DNA of 64,000 bases from Anaerolineales bacterium (lineage in GTDB: Bacteria > Chloroflexota > Anaerolineae > Aggregatilineales > J027). Position 1 is the first letter of the stretch. The number at the start of each line of letters is the position of its first letter. The stretch covers positions 1,426,001-1,490,000 of the forward strand of contig JACKCI010000001.1 of assembly GCA_020634155.1 (NCBI GenBank), read 5' to 3'. This document shows positions 8,560 through 16,065 of this stretch, piece after piece. The position numbers were made by a program, and so were the translations under genes. The notes under the pieces were generated by a model. The model had not been told where the DNA came from, made no database searches, and was given only the letters and a program-made list of their open reading frames with translations.

Positions 8560-9951
8560 TTATTGCGCGGCGGCGAGTGACGCACAGCCGGGGCAAGTCC
8601 CATCTTTACGAACTAGGGCATAGCCCGCTTGCGGGTCAGCACCGTAGATCGTGAAATCCAAGTTGAAGACAATGAACAGGCGGACATTACCGAGTTGAGA
8701 GGCCAACACAGCAGCTTCAGCAATCCATTGGGCTTGTTCAGCAACAGAGGTGTTCTGTGCCCATGCAAAAGTACCGGGCAAGGGCGGGTAGCCTTCAGGG
8801 CTGAGATAGCCAATTTCGGTGAAGCAAGCACGCTCACCGGGGAATGGCCCAAGCGCACGGTTGAGGTTGGCACCAAAGTAACGGGTTGGGTAGTTATCAC
8901 GTGGGTCGCCAGTGGTTTGGCGGGGGCTGATGATACCTTCGTTATAGTGAACACCGATGCAGTCAGCATACTGACCCGCACCAGCGGCAGCCATTTGTTG
9001 ATAGAAGGTGTCGTCATTGCAGCCATTGGCGGTACAACCCGCAGCACCGAAGGCACCCGTGGGGGCGGGGCTGGCTGAAATCACGATAACATTAGGATAA
9101 GCCGCTTTCAAGGCGGTGTAGGCGTCTTTCAACAATGTGGTATAGGTACCACCATTGATAGAGCCAGCAGGCCACTCACGGTCAAGGTTCGGTTCATTCC
9201 AAACTTCGATAGCAGCAGCACCGTCTTTAGCAAGGGCAACCAGATAATCAACGTAAATGGCGCGATAGTCTGCATTCAAGATACGGCTCTTGTCACCAAC
9301 AACTGAGGCCAACACTTTGTAGCCCTTGGAGTTGGCATCGGCAATGAAGCCTGCCCAACCTGTACCGGGGGTGGCTTGAATCTTAACCCACTTGAACTTA
9401 CCTTGTTGGAGGTATGTTTGAGTGGTGCCGCTAATGGCATTGGCAACCTGAGCGCCAATTTCCATCGGGCCACTCGCAACGGTACCGACACCACCGGGGT
9501 TGCTGCCAGCGCCACTATCTCCAGAGCTACCGACATCTTCAGTGACTTCATCGCAGACATAGGAATTCTTGAGGTCAAAGCTCACGCGAACTTCATATTG
9601 ACCACCCTCAAGCAGGTCGATGATGTATTTCCAGCCAAAGTAAACTCTTGGTTCTTCTTCGCCTTCAGGCAAGGCCGTACATCCGTCCAAAATGCCGTAG
9701 GTGAACTCTGATTGAATGAACAACCAACGCTTCACAAAGGTAATGCGGCGGTTCAATTTCTCTGAGAGGGTATCGCGGGCCGTTACAAAGCCCAACCAAC
9801 TTGGGTCTGTGGGCGTGGCAGTGGGGCCATCTTGACGATTGCGCTCACTATCGGGAGCATTGGGTGAACTTGCTGTTGCCATCATGGGGGCCATCAGGCC
9901 TGCAACCATGAGCAAGGCAATCCCCATCAGCATCAAACTCCGTAATTTCAC
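8560..9951 (-). CDS. Secreted clan GH-A glycoside hydrolase-like protein
   Basis: A 463-residue exported protein with a signal peptide at about residues 1-27 (basic start, hydrophobic core, ATASS cleavage region). A small beta-rich region (about 50-135) and a Gly/Ser linker (140-160) lead to a TIM-barrel-like domain (about 165-445). It shows the two clan-A acids: the Asn-Glu pair N252-E253 in EVWNEPNL as acid/base and E379 in FTEIGY as nucleophile. This pattern occurs in GH5, GH39 and related families; the exact family and substrate cannot be assigned. Several Cys pairs in the barrel suggest disulfides. The start is GTG at 9951. It ends on a terminator shared with lepB. Confidence 0.75.
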   Translation of the reverse strand: MKLRSLMLMGIALLMVAGLMAPMMATASSPNAPDSERNRQDGPTATPTDPSWLGFVTARDTLSEKLNRRITFVKRWLFIQSEFTYGILDGCTALPEGEEEPRVYFGWKYIIDLLEGGQYEVRVSFDLKNSYVCDEVTEDVGSSGDSGAGSNPGGVGTVASGPMEIGAQVANAISGTTQTYLQQGKFKWVKIQATPGTGWAGFIADANSKGYKVLASVVGDKSRILNADYRAIYVDYLVALAKDGAAAIEVWNEPNLDREWPAGSINGGTYTTLLKDAYTALKAAYPNVIVISASPAPTGAFGAAGCTANGCNDDTFYQQMAAAGAGQYADCIGVHYNEGIISPRQTTGDPRDNYPTRYFGANLNRALGPFPGERACFTEIGYLSPEGYPPLPGTFAWAQNTSVAEQAQWIAEAAVLASQLGNVRLFIVFNLDFTIYGADPQAGYALVRKDGTCPGCASLAAAQ

Positions 9952-9992
9952 GTCCTGTAAATCCTTTCCTGTTTTAAATTTTGTGCTGCTAG

Positions 9993-10001
9993 AGTGTAGC
10001 A
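9993..10001 (-). promoter_or_regulatory. Putative extended -10 element of the glycosidase gene
   Basis: On the minus strand the bases read TGCTACACT, an extended -10 pattern, about 42 bases before the GTG start. The same TGCTAnnnT form recurs before several genes in the window. No clear -35. Confidence 0.4.
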
Positions 10002-10155
10002 GTCACATTGGATTGTGCCAAGAGTAGAAGATGCAATGCCTACTCGTCCATAGCGGTTAGACTACGATTTCCTGACGCTGAAAGCAAACTAGTGATTTTG
10101 TACAAACGGGGAAACGCTGAAAGGTCTCCCCGTGTCTGACTTACATTTTGTAAGC

Positions 10156-10959
10156 TTAGGTGCCAAGGTCACGATGTTCAAAGGCATAGAGCGAGGCACT
10201 ATAGAGGATGGCGATTAACCCAACCAAGACCAGTGCTTGCCCTGCTTGGAAGCCTGATTGCAGCCACTTGAGCGAATCGAAGTAGGCGAAAGCTGTGAAG
10301 GACTGGAAAGGCTTAATCACATCTACCGCATTACCGAGGTTGTAAATCAAATAGCTGGCAACCAGATAGGCACTGGCAATTGCCATCCCCCAACGGCGGT
10401 GCATCGGGAGCGCGGCGGACAGTAAGAACGCAACCCCACCAATTGACATCAGCAGCAACCATGCGCCAATATGAGTGGCAATCAGATTGCCAACGTTTAA
10501 TGTGACATCTTGCCAGAGCCGCGTGGAGATGCTTAAGGCCGTACATTGGATAGCTAGAATGCACGCCATAACTGCCCCAGTAGAAAGCCACTTCTCAGTG
10601 AGCAGTTGCCAGCGGGGGATGGGCAAAGTGACCAGTACATCCATTGTCTGACGGCGTTCTTCACCACTAATGGCCCCAATGCCCAGCACAATGACATAGA
10701 ACCCTAATAGAAGCGGCACCGTCAAGAAAATACGCGCTTGAATCAAGCCCTCGGGTGTGGTTAACACATCGGCCCCACCGACGAAATTCATGAAGCCCTT
10801 GGGCATACTCTCGATGAGCTTGCGAATTTCAGCCTCTTGTTCTTTGATTGTGCTGAATAGGCTGGCAACCAACATGGCATAAGCGCCAAGGCCAATACCC
10901 CACCCCAGCAATGCAAAGCGGGAATCGCGGAATGATTTGCGAAAGATAGCCCATGTCAT
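10156..10959 (-). CDS. ABC-2 type transporter permease
   Basis: A 267-residue membrane protein with about six hydrophobic helices (near 17-37, 80-105, 128-148, 160-182, 190-215 and 237-258). The GEERRQTMDVLVTLPIPRW stretch after helix 2 is the usual cytoplasmic coupling motif of ABC-2 exporters. It begins inside the stop of the ATPase gene (4-base overlap) and would form the membrane half of that exporter. Substrate is unknown; natural-product or lipid export and antibiotic resistance are typical of the class. It is not in a glycan or polyketide neighbourhood. Confidence 0.85.
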   Translation of the reverse strand: MTWAIFRKSFRDSRFALLGWGIGLGAYAMLVASLFSTIKEQEAEIRKLIESMPKGFMNFVGGADVLTTPEGLIQARIFLTVPLLLGFYVIVLGIGAISGEERRQTMDVLVTLPIPRWQLLTEKWLSTGAVMACILAIQCTALSISTRLWQDVTLNVGNLIATHIGAWLLLMSIGGVAFLLSAALPMHRRWGMAIASAYLVASYLIYNLGNAVDVIKPFQSFTAFAYFDSLKWLQSGFQAGQALVLVGLIAILYSASLYAFEHRDLGT

Positions 10960-11852
10960 GCGTTGTCTCTCCCGTAATACTTCAGGAAAATTTCCTCAAG
11001 GGTGGGGTCTTCAACCCGTATATCGCAGATGGTGTGTTGGGCAGCCAGTTTAATCAGCGCATCCATATCACCTGTGACTTGCAACTTGACCTTCGTGGTA
11101 TCGGCTTGGAGATGCGAGACGCCCGATAGCTGCTCAAAGGCACGGGCATCGACCGCCTCTGCAAATTCAAGATGCACCCAGCGGAAGCTTAGGCGGGTAA
11201 GTTTATCAACGCTCTCCACGTCGGTTAATTCGCCTTGTCGCAAAATCCCCACACGGTCACATAAGGCTTGGACTTCGTTGAGATTATGCGAGGAGAGGAA
11301 AATCGTGCGTCCCTCATTCTGAACCTCACGCACCAACTCGTTGAAGACTTGTTGCATCAATGGGTCGAGTCCAGAGGTTGGCTCGTCCAAGATAAGCAAA
11401 GGTGGGCGGTGCATCAAGGTGGTGATAATACCGATTTTGCGCTTGTTGCCCGTACTGAGGCCCTCAAGGGAACGATTGAGGTCAAAGTCAAGGCGTTGGG
11501 CGAGCCGTTCTGCTTCTGCCATACAGGATGTGCGCCGAGCGCGTTCCAAGAAGCGCACGTATTGGCGGGCGGTCATGTTTTCGTAGAAGGTCATCTCTGA
11601 GGGCAGGTAGCCGAGTTGGGCATGAATCTTCACACTATCTTGACGAATGTCCTTGCTAAAGATGGTGGCACTGCCTGCCGAGGGGCGGATGATGTCGAGT
11701 AAGGTGCGAATGGTGGTGGTTTTGCCGGCTCCATTTGGGCCTAGATAGCCAAAAATCTCTCCAGCATAGACGGTGAGATTAAGGTCGCGGAGCGCAACAA
11801 AATCGCCATAGTGTTTGCTCAGACCTTGGGTCTGAATGACGATGGTAGACAT
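10956..11852 (-). CDS. ABC transporter ATP-binding protein (DrrA/CcmA type)
   Basis: The ATPase of the exporter formed with the next gene. It has the Walker A GPNGAGKTT (38-46), a signature LSTGNKRK (132-139) in which the usual Gln after the Gly is Asn, Walker B LLILDE (152-157) followed by PTSGLD, and a switch His in SSHNLNE. About 75 residues after the nucleotide-binding core (DrrA-like C-terminal domain) end in the typical PTLEEIFLKYYG. It is transcribed from a promoter that would lie in the 165-base divergent gap before the plus-strand acetyltransferase gene. Confidence 0.92.
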   Translation of the reverse strand: MSTIVIQTQGLSKHYGDFVALRDLNLTVYAGEIFGYLGPNGAGKTTTIRTLLDIIRPSAGSATIFSKDIRQDSVKIHAQLGYLPSEMTFYENMTARQYVRFLERARRTSCMAEAERLAQRLDFDLNRSLEGLSTGNKRKIGIITTLMHRPPLLILDEPTSGLDPLMQQVFNELVREVQNEGRTIFLSSHNLNEVQALCDRVGILRQGELTDVESVDKLTRLSFRWVHLEFAEAVDARAFEQLSGVSHLQADTTKVKLQVTGDMDALIKLAAQHTICDIRVEDPTLEEIFLKYYGRDNA

Positions 11853-11987
11853 GGATGGCTGATCTCCTTGATCGTGCCTACTCTACAGAGATTCGATGTT
11901 CTTGGGAATAGAAATCGCCCCGCCCATAAGTGTATTTACGAATTTCATAATAGGGCGGGCCTTGACGGATTGTAGCCATTTCTGGAA

Positions 11988-11996
11988 TGCTAAAAT
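11988..11996 (+). promoter_or_regulatory. Putative extended -10 element of the acetyltransferase gene
   Basis: TGCTAAAAT lies 21 bases before the ATG at 12018. A TTGACG at 11962-11967 is too far away (23-base spacer) to be an ordinary -35 partner. Confidence 0.4.
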
Positions 11997-12017
11997 GGAC
12001 ATAGGTAAGGAGATTTT

Positions 12018-12959
12018 ATGGCTGAACATAAGCGCTTGAGTCGAGATGATGTGGAGTTCCGGAAGGCAAGGGCTGAAGATCGTCCGTCGATTGAACGGAT
12101 TGCTGCCAAAACGTGGGATGGTGAAGACTACTTGCCAGAAGTGTTCGATGGCTGGCTACAGGATGAGGCTGGGCTGTTTAGCGTCATGACCTTACAGAAT
12201 GAGGTAGTGGCTCTCAGCAAGCTTTCGCAGATTAGCCCAACTGAGTGGTGGCTAGAAGGGTTGCGAGTTGATGCTAAGTATCGTGGGCGCGGGCTGGCCC
12301 GTATTATGCACCACTATACAGTAGCGCAGGCTCGCCAAATTGCGGATGGAGTGCTGCGCTTTTCAACAGCCGATGAAAACGCAGCCGTATTACACCTCGC
12401 TCAAGAAAGCGGTTTCCACGAGGTAGCCCGTTTTGCCCGCTACTATCTCCATACTCTTGCACCGTCCTTGCTGGGAGAATGGCACCAATTGACGGCGGCT
12501 GATTTGAGTGATGTGCAAGCATGGCTCCAGCAATCAGTCTATTTTGAAACGGTGCAGCAGAGCCTTGAAGAACGCTGGAAATGGTATATGATGACTGCAT
12601 CCGTTTTGCATGAGCGGCTGGAGTCTGGACAAGTTCACGTTTGGCAGCCAGCAGCGGGACAATGGGGCGGCTTGGCAGTGCTAAATGCACCCCATAAAGC
12701 GGGGCGTGTGACGATTGCCTATGGGGATGCCCTACCCACTTACCGCTTGTCGTTCTGGCAAGCAATTTCTGACCTCATGCAGCCCTTTACGGTTGAGGAA
12801 GTTCATGTAAAAATCGTGAACCTACCAGAGTTCACCACTCCCCTTAAACAAGCGGGGTGGGAAAAAGATGAAGATTTCCAAGCGGTACTGCTCAGTCGAG
12901 ACGTGGTACTCACCAAAGAAAGTCCCGTTCAGTATGAGCAGTTGCCAGCTTTAGATTAG
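12018..12959 (+). CDS. GNAT family N-acetyltransferase
   Basis: The N-terminal half (about residues 12-150) is a GCN5-related acetyltransferase domain with the acetyl-CoA loop YRGRGLARIM at about 92-101 and the helix that follows. The second half (about 155-300) has no clear motif and may be a degenerate second GNAT fold, as in tandem GNAT proteins. Acceptor substrate unknown. The ATG follows AAGGAGATTTT, a strong ribosome site. A small acidic-protein gene follows 47 bases later on the same strand and may share the transcript. Confidence 0.82.
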   Translation: MAEHKRLSRDDVEFRKARAEDRPSIERIAAKTWDGEDYLPEVFDGWLQDEAGLFSVMTLQNEVVALSKLSQISPTEWWLEGLRVDAKYRGRGLARIMHHYTVAQARQIADGVLRFSTADENAAVLHLAQESGFHEVARFARYYLHTLAPSLLGEWHQLTAADLSDVQAWLQQSVYFETVQQSLEERWKWYMMTASVLHERLESGQVHVWQPAAGQWGGLAVLNAPHKAGRVTIAYGDALPTYRLSFWQAISDLMQPFTVEEVHVKIVNLPEFTTPLKQAGWEKDEDFQAVLLSRDVVLTKESPVQYEQLPALD

Positions 12960-13006
12960 CTAGAAAAATCGACACAAATCCATAACCCAAATAGGAGACA
13001 ACCATC

Positions 13007-13192
13007 ATGGATGACGAAGTACGTATTGAGCCGCTCGTAGAGACCGAAAATTATGAGGTCGTGCGAGTGACTGACCCCGAAGGCCAAGTAGTCTATCACC
13101 TCGACATGTTCAACCTGACCATCCGCTTTTTTGAGGATGAGTGGGACGAATTTGTAGCGCTGATTATGGAAGCTGCTGGCGAAGAAGAGTAA
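13007..13192 (+). CDS. Small acidic hypothetical protein
   Basis: A 61-residue protein with about 20 acidic residues and a predicted beta-beta-alpha order: RIEPLVETENYEVVRV, QVVYHLDMFNLTIRF, then a helix EDEWDEFVALIMEAA. I do not recognise it. The start has a good ribosome site (AGGAG, 12 bases upstream), and a GC-rich hairpin follows the stop, both of which support a real gene. The minus-strand frame over the same bases lacks such signals. Confidence 0.6.
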   Translation: MDDEVRIEPLVETENYEVVRVTDPEGQVVYHLDMFNLTIRFFEDEWDEFVALIMEAAGEEE

Positions 13193-13216
13193 TTGTCCGA
13201 TATGCTGTGACAACAA

Positions 13217-13245
13217 CGAGGGGGTACACTGCCCCCTCGCTTTGA
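13217..13245 (+). terminator. Terminator-like hairpin
   Basis: Perfect 8-bp arms cgaggggg (13217-13224) and ccccctcg (13232-13239) with a 7-base loop, followed by a weak T-rich tail (CTTTGATT). It separates the small acidic gene from the puuD/murI operon. Confidence 0.6.
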
Positions 13246-13278
13246 TTAATCAATCCCCATCTTTTATCCGAGGAAACA

Positions 13279-14034
13279 ATGACACGACCCCTGATTGGCT
13301 TAACCACCATCCGCTTTTTAACTGAAGATGGCTCCACCCGCGATGGCATCACCAAGGAATATTCTCAAGCTGTTGTGCAAGCAGGTGGCCTACCCGTCTT
13401 AATCCCCCTTGCCACTGTGGAAGATAACGACCCCGACATTCTACGCGCCCTCTATGAGCGTTTGGATGGCATTTTGATTCCCGGTGGGGGCGATGTCCAC
13501 CCATCAGAGTATGGGCAATATGTCACCGACCACGAGCGGGGTATTTCGTATCTGCGTGATAAAGCCGAATTGCAGCTCATCCGTTGGGCCTACGACGATG
13601 ACCGCCCCACCTTCGGCATCTGTCGGGGACATCAAATCATGAATGTGGCAATGGGTGGCACTTTGCTCCATGATGTGGTGGCCGCAACAGGTACCACCAT
13701 CCGCCATGACCGTGATGATATTGTGAACGGACGGCGGGAGTTGGCCCATGATGTAGAACTAAAGGCTGATTCGCGGCTGTACTCTATCTTTGGCAATAGC
13801 CGCGTGGCCGTCAATAGCCTCCATCATCAAGCTGTCGAAACGGTGGCCCCCACACTAATGGCGACAGCGTATGCAGAGGATGGTATAATCGAAGGCATCG
13901 AAGCCCCTAATGCTCATTTCTTTGTTGGGGTACAGTGGCACCCCGAAGGATTGGTTGGACATGTACCAGCCATGCGGGGCTTATTTGAGCAGTTCATAGA
14001 AGCGTGTAAAACCAAGAAACCAGTTGTCCTATGA
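13279..14034 (+). CDS. Gamma-glutamyl-gamma-aminobutyrate hydrolase family (class I amidotransferase-like, peptidase C26)
   Basis: It belongs to the PuuD-type hydrolases that cleave gamma-glutamyl amides. The 251 residues include the oxyanion-region motif IPGGGDVHPSEY at about 68-79, the nucleophile C115 in FGICRGHQ, and the His-Glu of the triad in QWHPEG (H221, E223). Family length is normal. It opens a three-gene operon: its TGA overlaps the murI ATG (ATGA). The true substrate could be gamma-glutamyl-GABA or another gamma-glutamyl compound; no other polyamine genes are nearby. The ATG follows GAGGAAAC. Confidence 0.9.
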   Translation: MTRPLIGLTTIRFLTEDGSTRDGITKEYSQAVVQAGGLPVLIPLATVEDNDPDILRALYERLDGILIPGGGDVHPSEYGQYVTDHERGISYLRDKAELQLIRWAYDDDRPTFGICRGHQIMNVAMGGTLLHDVVAATGTTIRHDRDDIVNGRRELAHDVELKADSRLYSIFGNSRVAVNSLHHQAVETVAPTLMATAYAEDGIIEGIEAPNAHFFVGVQWHPEGLVGHVPAMRGLFEQFIEACKTKKPVVL

Positions 14035-14822
14035 TACAACCCATCGGTGTTTTTGACTCAGGGATAGGCGGTCTCTCTGTTCTACGGGAGATACACCGGC
14101 TGCTACCACATGAAGATGTGGTGTATTATGCTGACCAAGCCAATGTTCCCTACGGTGAAAAAACACTGATGCAGGTGCGCCAATTGGTCGAGCAGGTCGT
14201 CCGCTATCTGCTCGACCAATACAAGGTCAAGATGGTGGTGGTGGCCTGCAATACTGCTAGTGCCGCCGCGCTCCATTATCTGCGCGAGACCTTCCCTGAT
14301 ATGGCATTTGTGGGTATGGAACCCGCCATTAAGCCTGCCGCCCAATATACCCAAACTGGACATATCGGCGTCTTAGCCACCCGCGCCACCTTCCAAGGTG
14401 AATTGTTTGCCAGCCTATTAGACCGCTTTGCCAAAGATACTGAGGTTCATCCCTTAGCCTGTCCCGACTTTGTGATGCTGGCCGAGCGCGGTGGCCCCTA
14501 TACACAAGATGACCAACGGCTGGTACATAATCAACTAGCCCCCTTATTGGCAGCAGGCATCGACCAGTTGGTTTTGGGATGCACACATTTTCCTTTCCTT
14601 ACCTCCCTAATACAAGAGGCTGTGGGGCCGGATGTCACTATTGTTGACCCTAGTGAGGCAGTGGCTCGCCAAGTATGGCGTGTCTTGGAGGCTGCCCATC
14701 AACTCAATCCGTCTACAGTTAAGGGGCAAACACGCTATCTCAGCAGTGGTGACCGTCAGCACTTTGCCCAACAAGTGCAGACCCTGCTGGGTATTGAGCA
14801 ACTTCAAGTTGGCAGCCTCTAG
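14031..14822 (+). CDS. murI: Glutamate racemase
   Basis: It converts L- to D-glutamate for peptidoglycan synthesis in the cytoplasm. The 263 residues carry the N-terminal GVFDSGIGGLSVL, the first catalytic cysteine C73 in VACNTASA, and the second, C184, in LGCTHFPF. The region YADQANVPYGEK is also characteristic. It is coupled to the preceding hydrolase by ATGA and to the following dehydrogenase by TAGTG, so all three are made together. Confidence 0.96.
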   Translation: MIQPIGVFDSGIGGLSVLREIHRLLPHEDVVYYADQANVPYGEKTLMQVRQLVEQVVRYLLDQYKVKMVVVACNTASAAALHYLRETFPDMAFVGMEPAIKPAAQYTQTGHIGVLATRATFQGELFASLLDRFAKDTEVHPLACPDFVMLAERGGPYTQDDQRLVHNQLAPLLAAGIDQLVLGCTHFPFLTSLIQEAVGPDVTIVDPSEAVARQVWRVLEAAHQLNPSTVKGQTRYLSSGDRQHFAQQVQTLLGIEQLQVGSL

Positions 14823-15829
14823 TGCATCCGGTACTATGGCTCACAGAACGAGGCAAACGTCATCAACAACGGGCGCTACAAGCGGCTCCCCCTGAATTAC
14901 AAGTTACCATCCTCCGCCAACCCGATTCAGATACCCTGCGCGAGCAGCTTCGTCAAGCCGAGTTTGTGATTTCAGAACGGCGGGGCGTAATTGATGCCGC
15001 CTTTATGCTGGCAGCACCTAAACTACGCCTTATCGTGCGCTTGGGATCATTACACCACGATATTGACTTGCTGGCGGTACGGTCAGTGGGGGTGCGACTA
15101 TCATGTCAGCCCGTGTTCGGGGCAATGATGGTAGCTGAACACTGTGTGATGATGCTATTGGCGCTGTTGAAGACCTTGCCAACGGCTCAAATGCTGACCC
15201 GTGTTCCCCAACGGCATCAATCGCGCCAGCGTACTGATGAAGATACTTTTCATTACAATTGGGCTGGAATGGGTACGGTCGGCGGTTTAGCGGGGAAAAC
15301 AGTGCTGATTATGGGCATGGGCGAAATAGGCATTGAACTTGTACGTCGTTTACAACCCTTTGGCCTTCAGCATCTCTATTATCACAAACGCCAGCGTTTC
15401 CCATCGTCAGTCGAGGCAGCACTTGGGATTAACTACATGGCCCAACCCGACTATCGCCAAGTCGATGTCTTGATAACGCTCCTACCTTATAGCAATGAAA
15501 CTGAGCATCTGATTGACCGCAAAGTCTTTTATCAATTGCCACGGGGGGCAGTGGTAGTACAGGCCGGGAGCGGAAGTACCCTTGATGAAGAGGCCCTTGT
15601 TGCGGCACTAGATAGCGGGCATTTGGGTGGGGTAGCCCTTGATACTTTTGAGTATGAACCATTGCATCCTGACCACCCACTTGTATCACTCGCTAACAGC
15701 CCTGACTCGAATGTGATTTTGACACCCCATATTGCCGCAGGTACCCAGTTTGCACAGCGTATGGGTGACTATGACGAGATTATGCGGTTTTTGCGGGGCA
15801 TACCCCTGCGCTTTGAAGTCAAACGCTGA
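14822..15829 (+). CDS. D-isomer-specific 2-hydroxyacid dehydrogenase-like protein, catalytic Arg replaced
   Basis: The protein (335 aa) has the two-domain formate/glycerate dehydrogenase fold with the NAD-binding GMGEIG motif at about 165-170, an acidic DTFEYEPLHPDHPL segment and the catalytic TPHIAAGT histidine near 303. At the conserved NxxRG position the sequence is QAGSGSTLDEEAL, so the substrate-binding Arg is Ser250. The enzyme may act on an unusual substrate or be inactive. GTG start at 14822, overlapping the murI stop by one base. Family members act on D-lactate, glycerate, phosphoglycerate or similar acids; the genome context (after murI) does not settle which. Confidence 0.8.
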   Translation: MHPVLWLTERGKRHQQRALQAAPPELQVTILRQPDSDTLREQLRQAEFVISERRGVIDAAFMLAAPKLRLIVRLGSLHHDIDLLAVRSVGVRLSCQPVFGAMMVAEHCVMMLLALLKTLPTAQMLTRVPQRHQSRQRTDEDTFHYNWAGMGTVGGLAGKTVLIMGMGEIGIELVRRLQPFGLQHLYYHKRQRFPSSVEAALGINYMAQPDYRQVDVLITLLPYSNETEHLIDRKVFYQLPRGAVVVQAGSGSTLDEEALVAALDSGHLGGVALDTFEYEPLHPDHPLVSLANSPDSNVILTPHIAAGTQFAQRMGDYDEIMRFLRGIPLRFEVKR

Positions 15830-16065
15830 AACCAATAGAGACCCCTGACAACACAAACACGCAGTTTAAGGTCAAACCCAAAAGATTGCGCCCTTTTTTG
15901 ATTTCATATATGCTGTCAAGCAACTAAGTTTTCTCTGTCCATAAAACAATTTATCCTATGCTGTTCGCTCATGGTTCCTTGCCGAAAGGAGAACAATTCC
16001 GTCCGCATTTCATGAATCATGCTTGATTAATGCTTGCTTTGCATCGACCTATCTAGGAGGTTCAA

